NCBI RefSeq assembly: GCF_000426465.1
Contig: NZ_AUFK01000002.1
Location: 1-64,000, forward strand
Length of the DNA: 64,000 nucleotides
Direction: 5' to 3'
Source of the DNA: Epilithonimonas caeni DSM 17710
GTDB taxonomy: Bacteria > Bacteroidota > Bacteroidia > Flavobacteriales > Weeksellaceae
A program made the translations under genes and the position numbers. The notes beneath the pieces are model-generated. The model saw only the letters and a list, made by a program, of their open reading frames with translations. It had not been told where the DNA came from and did no database searches. Below are positions 16,540-23,843 of the stretch, piece by piece. Each line of letters begins with the position of its first letter. Position 1 is the first letter of the stretch.

Positions 16540-17031
16540 ATGGAAAATACACGAGAAAACAAAGCGAAGTTTTTCGCTCAATATTTAGGTACACAAATCA
16601 CCTACCCTGATACTGATGATAAATTAATTACATGCAAATTACATGGGGTTACATTCTCAGAAGTTGAGACAATTTATAAAAGAAAAAAGAAAGGTTGTGT
16701 TGGAGATATTTTATCATTTAAATCCAATGGAAATCATAATAGTGATGCTATAAATGCATATTTAGAACTCAAACCTCTTTCATTAATTACGAATGACGAA
16801 TTGGGAGCTATTGCCAGATTTTACAACCGAACAGCAACTAATGTTTACATAGATAATGAACAATTGACTTTTGATTATTACCACGGAGATGAAACACATA
16901 GTGCTGCCATTGAATTAAATTCAGGTTATTGTTTGGATTATTTGAGAAATAATGGTTTTGCTGCGGAATGGATGGGACTGACAGTTGAAGAGCAAATCAA
17001 ATTCGGCTGGGTAAAACTTAAAACTATTTAA
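16540..17031 (+). CDS. Conserved Bacteroidetes phage hypothetical protein
   Basis: The 163-residue protein ends with a pattern (DYLRNNGFAAEWMGLTVEEQ followed by GWVKL) that recurs in small proteins of Bacteroidetes prophages and has no assigned function. It lies in the replication operon, 6 bp after the SNF2 gene. Confidence 0.7.
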   Translation: MENTRENKAKFFAQYLGTQITYPDTDDKLITCKLHGVTFSEVETIYKRKKKGCVGDILSFKSNGNHNSDAINAYLELKPLSLITNDELGAIARFYNRTATNVYIDNEQLTFDYYHGDETHSAAIELNSGYCLDYLRNNGFAAEWMGLTVEEQIKFGWVKLKTI

Positions 17032-17034
17032 ACT

Positions 17035-17190
17035 ATGGAAATGTTCCCACCAACAGAGCAAGAGTTGAATGATATCATCGCAGTATTGAAAGCCAGACTT
17101 GAAGATGATGCCTATCAGGAAGAATGGATTAAGATCCATGATGAACTTCTATTCAGACAAAAACAACTAAAAGAAATTCAAAACCAATAA
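17035..17190 (+). CDS. Hypothetical acidic small protein, 51 residues
   Basis: The ATG at 17035, three bases after the preceding stop, begins MEMFPPTEQELNDIIAVLKA. It is acidic and almost certainly helical, ending two bases before the next start. It is accepted because it closes an otherwise empty gap in a tightly packed operon. Confidence 0.6.
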   Translation: MEMFPPTEQELNDIIAVLKARLEDDAYQEEWIKIHDELLFRQKQLKEIQNQ

Positions 17191-17192
17191 TT

Positions 17193-17681
17193 ATGAAACT
17201 AATATCAATGACAGATTATGTCTTACAATTTGACAAACCAGTTGGATATTTTGAAAATGAATCTGATTTCCTGCATTGTCAAGTAGATTATATGGGAAAA
17301 GTAATGAATTATGCTCAATTCCTAAAACAGCCACTAACACTTGGAATGTTTGTTCCATGTGATGAAAACGGAAATGCTTTGCCGGAACCGCAAATGAGAC
17401 CAGAAAAAAATTCTTTTGATGAGGAAGATATGGATTATGATGTTCAGGAACTTTACGAATATATCGAGGCTAAAAAAAGGGTATTGTTTAAAGGTGCCGA
17501 AATCTTGGAAGAAAAAGATGGAAACGAAACTAATTACTATTTGATTCTTTCAGGAATGTCGATTTTGAATAAGATTCAAGGCTACAACTGGGAAACAAGT
17601 CCAGGATTTGAAAGAGTTGAGACTCTACTGGATTTTGATAATATCGAATTAACAGAATCAGCAATCAAACAATTAGTATGA
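17193..17681 (+). CDS. Hypothetical phage protein
   Basis: The 162-residue protein has a beta-rich N-terminal part and an acidic middle (DEEDMDYDVQELYEYIEAKK). No domain is recognised. Its stop overlaps the ASCH gene start by 4 bp. Confidence 0.7.
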   Translation: MKLISMTDYVLQFDKPVGYFENESDFLHCQVDYMGKVMNYAQFLKQPLTLGMFVPCDENGNALPEPQMRPEKNSFDEEDMDYDVQELYEYIEAKKRVLFKGAEILEEKDGNETNYYLILSGMSILNKIQGYNWETSPGFERVETLLDFDNIELTESAIKQLV

Positions 17682-18481
17682 AAGCACTATCCATCAAACA
17701 ACCTTGGGCATCGTTAATTGCTCACGGTATCAAAGACATCGAAAACAGAACTTGGAAAACTAATTTTAGAGGGCGTGTTTTTATTCACGCTTCTGCTAAA
17801 TGGGATGAAAGGTCCAATAGTAACAATCCTGATGATATTTTTACATGGACACAACGAAAAGCTATTCCAGATAAAGTAGGAAGTAAATTTCTTGATTATG
17901 GAGTATTAGTAAAAGATGATGAAACACCTGTTTCCGCAATAATAGGAGAAGTTGACATCGTTGATTGTGTTATCAATCATCAGAGTATTTGGGCTGAAAT
18001 ATCACCTTTTTGTCCGGTTACTGGGTTAAAACATTTTGCCAGTATCACTAATGAAGATAGTGTATTTGTAGAAACTTATGGAGGTCCTTTTGATAGCTAC
18101 ACAATACCCATTCAAGATCCAGATGATCCAAAAGAATTCACAAGAACAAGATACTGTCATGACCGTGGAGAATGGCGAGGTGATGAAATGATTTCTAAGA
18201 AAACAGGAATCCCAAAAGATAGAAAACCAATATACAATTGGGTTCTTGCTAATCCCGTAATCTACGAAAAACCTATCCTAAACGTAAAAGGAAAGCTTTC
18301 TTTCTGGGAACCGGATATCATAATTGAAGAATGCATCGGATGTTCAGGAAATTTTGATTATGAAACTATGCAGCAAGATTCTGCAGGTGAAAACTATTGT
18401 TCTGATTGCGCAAAAGAAATGTTTCCACTTATGAAAGCAGAATACGATGAAATGGTACGTAAAGGTGAAATTGAAGAATAA
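17678..18481 (+). CDS. ASCH-domain protein
   Basis: The 267-residue protein opens with the ASCH signature: MKALSIKQPWASLIAHGIKD, then ENRTWKTNFRGRVFIHAS (beta-barrel of the PUA-like fold). A four-cysteine zinc knuckle (ECIGCSG and YCSDCAKE) lies near the C-terminus. ASCH/PUA-like domains bind RNA or modified nucleobases, and some relatives hydrolyse acetylated cytidine. In a phage with two methyltransferases, recognition of modified bases is a reasonable idea but not shown. Confidence 0.8.
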   Translation: MKALSIKQPWASLIAHGIKDIENRTWKTNFRGRVFIHASAKWDERSNSNNPDDIFTWTQRKAIPDKVGSKFLDYGVLVKDDETPVSAIIGEVDIVDCVINHQSIWAEISPFCPVTGLKHFASITNEDSVFVETYGGPFDSYTIPIQDPDDPKEFTRTRYCHDRGEWRGDEMISKKTGIPKDRKPIYNWVLANPVIYEKPILNVKGKLSFWEPDIIIEECIGCSGNFDYETMQQDSAGENYCSDCAKEMFPLMKAEYDEMVRKGEIEE

Positions 18482-18486
18482 TTGAT

Positions 18487-19143
18487 ATGGGTCTTACTGA
18501 AAAATCTATCCAAAAAGCTCTTTTTATGAATTTCTTTTCACATGATTATAAATTCATAAATGTGTATTACTTCAACAATGAAAGTGATTGGTTGAGCTTT
18601 CTCCCATCCGGATATTGCTACGAAGTTGAAATCAAGATAAGCCGTTCAGATTTCAAAGCCGACTTCAAGAAGGAAAAACACAGACTTCATAATAGCAATA
18701 CAGTTGGAAGAAAAACATATTTGGTCAGACAGGGTACAAAATTACTTCATGAGCCTAATTGGGAACTATGTAAGGCTTTTCCTGAATTGATCATAGCTCA
18801 AGAACATTTCAATCATTGGAGTACTAAAAAAAGAGAATTTGAATCAAGAGTAACTCTGAGAATGGAGCATTCATCAATGATAGATTTCAGGACATTCGCT
18901 AACGAAAAGCTACCAAATAAGTTCTTTTATGCAGTTCCTGAAGGTATGATCAGCAAAGATGAGGTTCCGGATTATGCAGGACTACTTTACATCGATGAAA
19001 ATCTAAAAGTTACCAAAGTAAAAGATGGGAAATTCATTCACAAAGATATTCTGGATGTTAAAAAATTATTCAAGAAAACATATTACGCTTACGAATCTTT
19101 TGTAAGAAATAACTTCAATAATAAAGAAATTAAAGCTAGTTAA
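18487..19143 (+). CDS. Possible PD-(D/E)XK-type phage nuclease
   Basis: The 218-residue protein contains GYCYEVEIKISRSDFKADFK near residues 38-57. The E-x-E-x-K pattern on a predicted strand followed by a basic helix resembles the active site of restriction-like nucleases used for phage repair. Upstream acidic residue and metal ligands are not clear, so the assignment is tentative. Confidence 0.5.
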   Translation: MGLTEKSIQKALFMNFFSHDYKFINVYYFNNESDWLSFLPSGYCYEVEIKISRSDFKADFKKEKHRLHNSNTVGRKTYLVRQGTKLLHEPNWELCKAFPELIIAQEHFNHWSTKKREFESRVTLRMEHSSMIDFRTFANEKLPNKFFYAVPEGMISKDEVPDYAGLLYIDENLKVTKVKDGKFIHKDILDVKKLFKKTYYAYESFVRNNFNNKEIKAS

Positions 19144-19144
19144 G

Positions 19145-19369
19145 ATGCCACAATTGATAAAATACAAAACAGATGTCCGCCCGTATAAAAATGGAGAATA
19201 TTACAATAGATGTACCCTTTATTTCAAATGGCTTTGGTTCAGATGGTCCATAATTTATGATCTCACAATGTTCGATACATTTTCAGTTTATACAAACCAT
19301 TGGGATGAAATGATAAAAACAAAGGTAAAATTACCTTTTTCTCAAGTTAAGCAAAGAAAAATATTTTAG
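19145..19369 (+). CDS. Hypothetical aromatic-rich small protein
   Basis: A 74-residue protein rich in Trp, Tyr and Phe (LYFKWLWFRWSIIYDLTMFD). The aromatic cluster may form a small beta domain or a membrane contact. One base separates it from the previous stop. Confidence 0.65.
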   Translation: MPQLIKYKTDVRPYKNGEYYNRCTLYFKWLWFRWSIIYDLTMFDTFSVYTNHWDEMIKTKVKLPFSQVKQRKIF

Positions 19370-19371
19370 TT

Positions 19372-20139
19372 ATGGCACAGTTAGGATATACCTGGTACCC
19401 TCAGGATTGGTGGACCTCAGAAACGTTTAAAAGGCTTAAAAGATTCCCGATGGTTCGTTATACTATCCGTGAACTTTTCGACCTCATGTACAAAGAAGGT
19501 GCGCCCGTGAAAATGAATCGTGAATACCTCGAAGATGATTTCAATATCATACTTACAGATCAGGATTACGAAAAGCTTTTGGAATTTATTACAATTACTG
19601 AAGATGGTCTTTGGTGGATTGACTCTATCCGAAAGAGATTGACAAAAGCAGAATCATCTCGCGAAAATGGTAAAAATGGAGGCCGTCCAAAAGGAGTAAA
19701 AAACAGTCAAAAAATTGAAGAAAAAAAAACCCAAAAACCCAGCGAAAAAACCCAAGCAAATAACCTAAAAAACCCACCTTTAGAAATAGAAATAGAAAGA
19801 GAAAAGAAAGAGAAATTAAATAGAAAAGAAATAGAAGTTGAAAGTGGAAAAAAATTTCCACCAGAAACAACTAGAAATATTCTTTTTTCAAAACCAATTT
19901 CGATAAATCAATGGTCGATGAAAAACAAGGTCGATGAAAATCGGATCAAAGAATGCATCATCGAATTTTCAGAGTTCAAAGAACGGACGGGTGAAAATCA
20001 AAAATGGCAAAATGAGGCCGACCTGATCAAAAATTTTGAATTCTGGTTAAACTCAAATGCAAAAGAAAAAAAACCGGAAAATTTCACATCAAAAACATTC
20101 TCCAATGAGCCAAAAGAAATATTCAGAAATCGAAAATAA
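19372..20139 (+). CDS. Phage replication protein, Lin1244/DUF4373-like
   Basis: The 255-residue protein begins with the winged-helix pattern of Lin1244/Lin1753-type replication proteins (YTWYPQDWWTSETFKRL ... RYTIRELFDLMY). A long lysine/glutamate linker follows, then a C-terminal segment with NENQKWQN-type helices. Such proteins act like DnaD/DnaB-type initiators at phage origins. It overlaps the DnaC-like ATPase gene by 35 bp, matching the usual initiator-plus-loader order. Confidence 0.7.
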   Translation: MAQLGYTWYPQDWWTSETFKRLKRFPMVRYTIRELFDLMYKEGAPVKMNREYLEDDFNIILTDQDYEKLLEFITITEDGLWWIDSIRKRLTKAESSRENGKNGGRPKGVKNSQKIEEKKTQKPSEKTQANNLKNPPLEIEIEREKKEKLNRKEIEVESGKKFPPETTRNILFSKPISINQWSMKNKVDENRIKECIIEFSEFKERTGENQKWQNEADLIKNFEFWLNSNAKEKKPENFTSKTFSNEPKEIFRNRK

Positions 20140-21040
20140 TACACCGCCCCGAAAAACGGCAATTCTCGAAATGCTTTTGAAGGTCGATAAAGATCATCCG
20201 TTAGTGAAAAAATACAACGAGCAAAATGATGAATATCTCAAAAACCTAAACAATCAGATTTCTGCACTTGAGAAAAAAAATAGCGAAAAAATTATTTTGC
20301 CGGAATTGAAACCGATCGATGTTGAAAGTTTTTACAGTCGTTTCCTGGAAGCTTTCGAATTTTTCAACGGAAAAAAGTTTGATGAAAATGTGAATGATGG
20401 GGAATGTAGAAAATTAGCAAGAACACTTTGCGCATACCTCATCGGTAAAAAAGATTTTTTAAGATCACCACTTCTCAATCGTGACGTTTCAGAACCTAGT
20501 TTGAACAAAGGAATTTTAATGATCGGAGGAAAGGGAATTGGAAAAACCACTATCATGAAAACCTTCAAAGAGATGTTTTTGTATGCTTCTAATCCGAATT
20601 ACAAACCGTTGACGGTCCAGGATATCGAAGGTACCCATCAGATTTTAAACCGATATATCCAGCGTGATAAAATGTCATTTGGTTTCCATACCGCAAATGA
20701 GGTTGTCGATGCTTATGAAGCTATAGAAGATTCGAAAGAGCAAGAAAACTTCAACATAAAGTACAGCCAAGGTTTTAGGTACTTTGATGATATTATGACC
20801 GAAGAAGTGGCAAGTAGATACGGCAAAAGAGATATTTTCAGAACTATTTTTGAAAAGAGATATTCCAACCACGCTAAAACTATGGTGAGCATAAACTACC
20901 ATGATGAACAGGAAGGCAAACAAAAGAACCTTGAAAAAACATTGACAGCTTTCGGCAATAGATACGGTGACAGGGTATTTGACAGAAGTTTTGAAATGTA
21001 CAACATCATAGAACTCAAAGGAGACAGTCTAAGAAAATGA
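20105..21040 (+). CDS. DnaC-like helicase loader ATPase
   Basis: From the ATG at 20105 the product is 311 residues. Walker A reads GGKGIGKTT near 140-148 and an acidic FDDIMTEE near 226 serves as Walker B. The size and fold match DnaC/DnaI-type loaders that place the replicative helicase on phage origin DNA. No phage helicase of the DnaB type was found, so it probably recruits the host one. An upstream in-frame codon at 20057 lies inside the previous gene. Confidence 0.75.
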   Translation: MSQKKYSEIENNTPPRKTAILEMLLKVDKDHPLVKKYNEQNDEYLKNLNNQISALEKKNSEKIILPELKPIDVESFYSRFLEAFEFFNGKKFDENVNDGECRKLARTLCAYLIGKKDFLRSPLLNRDVSEPSLNKGILMIGGKGIGKTTIMKTFKEMFLYASNPNYKPLTVQDIEGTHQILNRYIQRDKMSFGFHTANEVVDAYEAIEDSKEQENFNIKYSQGFRYFDDIMTEEVASRYGKRDIFRTIFEKRYSNHAKTMVSINYHDEQEGKQKNLEKTLTAFGNRYGDRVFDRSFEMYNIIELKGDSLRK

Positions 21041-21408
21041 GAATAGAAGATTTACCCGAAAACTTCACGCCTGAAGAGTTTATGAAACTGGACAAGATGG
21101 AACTTGATAATTTGCCCTACGATGTTCTGAAATGGGAATGTTGTTTCAAAAATTGTAATCGTGGAACAACTATCAGGGATTATGGAATCGGTCCTTTTTA
21201 CTTCCTGAATCGGAATAGTAAAGCGGCCGAGAAGCATCCGGAGCGATATTGGAATAACTTAAATCACATTGTTTGGTTCTGTGGCAAACATTATCCGTAC
21301 TTCAAACGTCTTGGATGGCAACAGATAGAACACCGATACTTTGAGCGTAAAGAATTATCAATCAATCCCATAAAAAAAGTCAATCAAGGAAATGAAAAAT
21401 TAGGCTGA
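21037..21408 (+). CDS. Hypothetical Cys-containing phage protein
   Basis: The 123-residue protein overlaps the loader gene by 4 bp. Residues WECCFKNC and later WFCGKHYPYF could make a four-ligand zinc site. No family is recognised. Confidence 0.65.
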   Translation: MRIEDLPENFTPEEFMKLDKMELDNLPYDVLKWECCFKNCNRGTTIRDYGIGPFYFLNRNSKAAEKHPERYWNNLNHIVWFCGKHYPYFKRLGWQQIEHRYFERKELSINPIKKVNQGNEKLG

Positions 21409-21459
21409 ATTTATGGAATCCCGTAAACAAATCAATAATCAAAATTTTAATTTTAAATC

Positions 21460-21591
21460 ATGAAAGCAATCAAAGAATTTATAAACGAATGTCTTTTATT
21501 CAAAAGTAAAGACAAACAAATAAGAATAATCGGAATTCTTTTCTGGATATTGATAATAGCACTCATAGCTAATAACATTTATCCAATATGA
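21460..21591 (+). CDS. Small single-pass membrane protein, 43 residues
   Basis: The ATG at 21460 gives a short basic N-terminus followed by one hydrophobic helix (IIGILFWILIIALIANNIY). The TGA overlaps the next ATG, implying coupled translation with the nuclease gene. Function unknown. Confidence 0.55.
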   Translation: MKAIKEFINECLLFKSKDKQIRIIGILFWILIIALIANNIYPI

Positions 21592-22004
21592 ACTGGAACA
21601 AAGAACTTCTAAAAAAGCTTGAAAAGGAAGGAAAAATAAAGTCCGTTACCATTCCTCCAGATGCAAAGAACAAAATAAAGATCCCTAAAGAAATCGGGAA
21701 ATATAAGCTGCACATCATCGCAGTTCTCGAAAGGTCCGAACTTCCATTTGTCTCCGAACTGAAATTCGATGAGGTTCGTGATTTTCGTTTCGACTGGGCT
21801 ATTCCCGAACTAAATCTCGCAATTGAGTATGAAGGTATCTTCTCCGATAAGTCTGGTCATACCACATTATCCGGTTACAAGAAAGATTGTGAAAAGTACA
21901 ATCTTGCTACTCTGAGAGGTTGGAGAATGCTCCGATATACCGCCGCCAACTACCTTGATATCGAAGAAGATATAAAGAATTTAAAAAATTTTCAATTTAA
22001 ATAG
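21588..22004 (+). CDS. DUF559/VSR-like nuclease, possible Holliday junction resolvase
   Basis: The 138-residue protein has a restriction-like nuclease core: FRFDWAIPELNLAIEYEG near 62-80 (Asp then Glu), HTTLSGYKKDCEKYN, and GWRMLRYT. This arrangement occurs in DUF559 and VSR-type endonucleases. It sits at the end of the early region just before terminase, where phages often place a resolvase that debranches DNA for packaging. That role is inferred. Confidence 0.65.
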   Translation: MNWNKELLKKLEKEGKIKSVTIPPDAKNKIKIPKEIGKYKLHIIAVLERSELPFVSELKFDEVRDFRFDWAIPELNLAIEYEGIFSDKSGHTTLSGYKKDCEKYNLATLRGWRMLRYTAANYLDIEEDIKNLKNFQFK

Positions 22005-22014
22005 TACATTGTAC
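22004..22014. promoter_or_regulatory. Operator palindrome GTACATTGTAC, copy 3
   Basis: The same 11-bp palindrome as in the lysogeny region, here 11 bp before a TATATTTG box and directly upstream of the terminase small-subunit gene. It could tie packaging-gene transcription to the lysogeny circuit. Confidence 0.6.
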
Positions 22015-22025
22015 GGTTTTTTAAT

Positions 22026-22033
22026 TATATTTG
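22026..22033 (+). promoter_or_regulatory. Late-region promoter, -7 box TATATTTG
   Basis: Exact TAnnTTTG 9 bp before the ATG at 22043. Spacing from the operator palindrome matches that at 2330/2351 within one base, so the two promoters look co-regulated. Confidence 0.6.
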
Positions 22034-22042
22034 TGACGTTAT

Positions 22043-22522
22043 ATGTCTTTTTTCATGAGTAGAACACCTAGGACGACAGCGGTTGAGAAGCAAAAGAGAT
22101 TAGCTGAAATTAAGAAATGGCTGATTGATGAGGTTCCGAGTTCTACCATTTCAGAAAGGATTGAAAAGAAATATGGATTATCAAAAAGGCAGGGAGATCG
22201 ATATGTTGCAGAAGCTTCAAAATACTGGTTGAATCAAGTTGATGAAGATTTTACTGTCAAATTGAATAAACGGATAGATAGTCTAAAGAATGATATTCAG
22301 AATCTAAGTGCAAAAGAAAAAAAGTCAGCAAAGGGAATCAGGACCATTCTAGCCATCAAAAAGGAAATATCAAGATTGGAAGGTCTTTATCCTGTTAAAA
22401 AGGTTCAACATTCTGGTGACAAAGATAATCCGGTTGTGGTAAATTCCACATCATTCAAAAGTGAGCAGGACGAAGAAGATTTCAAAGAGTTCGTAACAAA
22501 AAAATATAATTTCAAAACATAA
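22043..22522 (+). CDS. terS: Terminase small subunit
   Basis: The 159-residue protein starts with a helix-turn-helix segment (WLIDEVPSSTISERIEKKYG, then LSKRQGDRYVAEA) followed by a charged coiled coil and a C-terminal tail, the plan of small terminase subunits that bind the packaging site and regulate the large subunit. An alternative start at ATG 22055 (MSRTPRT) is equally plausible. TerL follows 1.3 kb downstream with a long non-coding RNA-like interval between, an unusual separation. Confidence 0.75.
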   Translation: MSFFMSRTPRTTAVEKQKRLAEIKKWLIDEVPSSTISERIEKKYGLSKRQGDRYVAEASKYWLNQVDEDFTVKLNKRIDSLKNDIQNLSAKEKKSAKGIRTILAIKKEISRLEGLYPVKKVQHSGDKDNPVVVNSTSFKSEQDEEDFKEFVTKKYNFKT

Positions 22523-22749
22523 ATCAAAGCACGATCGACAGGTTAGTAATATCGAAACATTCAAGAACTATTTTAAATTAATTTTTTCAAACTGTCAGCG
22601 TAGGTGTTATCGTGCTTTTTAAAATATACATCCAGTAAGGTTTGCGCCCGGAGTATCCTTTGGAGAAAGATGGGGTGTCCTGTGATAGGTTCTTTTGAGT
22701 AAGATTAAATGCCTTGGATTTTCAGCCTAATGAGAAAGCAAACCAAATC

Positions 22750-22825
22750 GGGGAAGTAGGCGAATGATAGAGCCCCCTCTTAGTTGAGCGGTAATAAGTT
22801 GCAGGTTCAAGTCCTGCCTTCTCCA
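22750..22825 (+). ncRNA. tRNA-like module 1 (76 nt, abnormal D and anticodon arms)
   Basis: A 7-bp acceptor stem (GGGGAAG with CTTCTCC, one G-U) and a perfect T arm (GCAGG-TTCAAGT-CCTGC) are intact. The D arm lacks the usual GG pair. The anticodon arm pairs poorly (CCCTC against AGCGG with a C-C mismatch and an off-size loop), so no anticodon can be assigned. It is a degenerate tRNA or a tRNA-mimicking domain of the larger RNA. Confidence 0.55.
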
Positions 22826-22844
22826 CAAACATTTTTTTGAGAAA

Positions 22845-22909
22845 GGACCATGCAACGGAAAAAAGGTTGATCACCTTGTAAGTTGCAAATTATAGAGGTT
22901 GTATGGTCC
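22845..22909 (+). ncRNA. Long hairpin domain within the candidate RNA
   Basis: GGACCATGCAAC (22845-22856) pairs with GTTGTATGGTCC (22898-22909) over 12 bp with one G-U. Inside is a nested hairpin AAGG-7nt-CCTT (22863-22877). Confidence 0.6.
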
Positions 22910-22955
22910 GCAGTTAATTCTGTTAGCATTTAAGAAATCAAAACAAAATGCAGGG

Positions 22956-23080
22956 GGGGACGTAGCTCAGGGGTAGAGCGGTTGAGGAAGATAAAGCGAG
23001 TAGGTGCAGAATAAGGTACAATAAAAGCAGGAAAGCATAATTTCAATACACAGGTCATGGGTTCGATTCCCATCTCTCCA
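22956..23080 (+). ncRNA. tRNA-like module 2 with about 60-nt insertion in the anticodon arm
   Basis: The D arm is canonical (GCTC-AGGGGTA-GAGC, 22965-22979) and the T arm is perfect (ATGGG-TTCGATT-CCCAT, 23057-23073); the acceptor stem GGGGA/TCTCC is partly paired. In place of a 17-nt anticodon arm there is a 5-bp stem GTTGA/TCAAT closing a 57-nt insert. The insert is too small for a group I intron and shows no bulge-helix-bulge that I can identify. The 3' end (CTCCACAAA) closely matches that of module 1. Confidence 0.55.
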
Positions 23081-23119
23081 CAAAATCCGGAAGGTTGACT
23101 CTTGAAAAAGGGAAAAGAA

Positions 23120-23169
23120 GATTCTCATGTTTAATTTGAGGTTTTATGGTTATTAGTTTTTGCCCGGCT
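23120..23169 (+). repeat. 50-nt element shared with host flank, copy A
   Basis: Matches 52047-52096 outside the prophage at 46 of 50 positions, without gaps. Both copies run directly into an intrinsic terminator. A 10-codon frame (MFNLRFYGY here) lies inside, but both differences that fall within it change amino acids, so protein conservation is doubtful. Confidence 0.85.
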
Positions 23170-23191
23170 GAAATATTTCGGTCGGGTTTTT
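23163..23191 (+). terminator. Rho-independent terminator
   Basis: CCCGGCTGAA-ATAT-TTCGGTCGGG (10 bp with two wobble pairs) followed by five T. It ends the non-coding interval before the next small gene. Confidence 0.85.
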
Positions 23192-23219
23192 AAATTATCA
23201 GAATATAAAAATAGAAACA

Positions 23220-23537
23220 ATGCAAGACATTAAAAACAAAAAATTTGAAATTGATAATTATTTTGATTTCACGATTATGGATGAATACGCCAACAGATGG
23301 GATGGAGATTCCGAACCAATTGAAGTATCAATTGGAATAAGTTCAAATGATGAATCTTGTAGCATAGCAGAAGTTAAGGTTAAAGACTTTGATGACTTAA
23401 CAAAATGGCAAGTTACTCAAGTTGCTGATAATGCTACAGAAATAGAAGTGCGTGAATTCTTGAAAGAGAAACATGCAGAATTAAAAGATTTGCTATACGA
23501 AAAACTGAATAACCCTGATAGTAACGGCCAGTGTTAA
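23220..23537 (+). CDS. Hypothetical acidic phage protein
   Basis: A 105-residue protein with a beta-strand-like first half (EVSIGISSNDESCSIAEVKV) and a helical end. It is the first gene after the terminator. Function unknown. Confidence 0.65.
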   Translation: MQDIKNKKFEIDNYFDFTIMDEYANRWDGDSEPIEVSIGISSNDESCSIAEVKVKDFDDLTKWQVTQVADNATEIEVREFLKEKHAELKDLLYEKLNNPDSNGQC

Positions 23538-23559
23538 ATTTTAAACCTAAAAATAATCG

Positions 23560-23706
23560 ATGATGATAGTATACAAAGTTTGCAAAAAAGGTGAGTGTAA
23601 TAATGTTCCTTTTGAAATAGATATAAAAGGAAAAACAAAAAAATTTTGTTGTAAAAAAGGTTTTGAAAAATCAATTTCCGAATTTACAAAATCAATTAAA
23701 CAATGA
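23560..23706 (+). CDS. Small basic Cys-rich protein, 48 residues
   Basis: The ATG at 23560 opens MMIVYKVCKKGECNNVPFEI. Four cysteines (C8, C13, C30, C31) and many lysines suggest a small zinc-binding, nucleic-acid-contacting protein. It overlaps the next start as ATGA. Confidence 0.5.
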   Translation: MMIVYKVCKKGECNNVPFEIDIKGKTKKFCCKKGFEKSISEFTKSIKQ

Positions 23707-23837
23707 CAAACAAAGAACTTAAAGCCGATAAAAAACAAACGTTGTTAGGATGCACTATCCTACTATCAATCGCTTTGACATTTGTTGCTGCAGGGGCAAC
23801 AGTTGGAATATTGTTTTATAAATTCTTGTTTCTGTAA
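23703..23837 (+). CDS. Small membrane protein, 44 residues
   Basis: The ATG at 23703 overlaps the previous stop. A charged start (MTNKELKADKKQ) is followed by one long hydrophobic helix (LLGCTILLSIALTFVAAGA) and a second hydrophobic end. It lies 6 bp before terL. It could be a small holin-like or inner-membrane protein; unproven. Confidence 0.5.
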   Translation: MTNKELKADKKQTLLGCTILLSIALTFVAAGATVGILFYKFLFL

Positions 23838-23843
23838 TCTTGA

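Larger units (their letters stand above)
22526..23191 (+). ncRNA. Candidate large structured non-coding RNA between terminase genes
   Basis: About 670 nt start right after the terS stop, carry no supportable gene and end in a strong intrinsic terminator. Long complementary segments are nested along it: AAAGCACGAT/ATCGTGCTTT (22526-22535 with 22609-22618), GGTTTGC/GCAAACC (22639-22645 with 22738-22744), a tRNA-like fold at 22750-22825, a 12-bp stem at 22845-22856 with 22898-22909, GCATTT/AAATGC (22926-22931 with 22946-22951), and a second tRNA-like fold at 22956-23080. The first stem is followed by a T-run and could end a separate short RNA. Size, prophage setting and tRNA-like inserts recall GOLLD and ROOL RNAs, but no sequence match is claimed. 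Confidence 0.6.

Noticed and set aside
22956-23080. tRNA interrupted by a group I intron
   Set aside because: The 57-nt insert is far too short and lacks the P3-P7 core.
23127-23156. Conserved nine-residue peptide gene (MFNL.F.GY) in the 50-nt element
   Set aside because: Both differences that fall inside the frame change the amino acid, so an RNA-level role fits better; kept only as a note.
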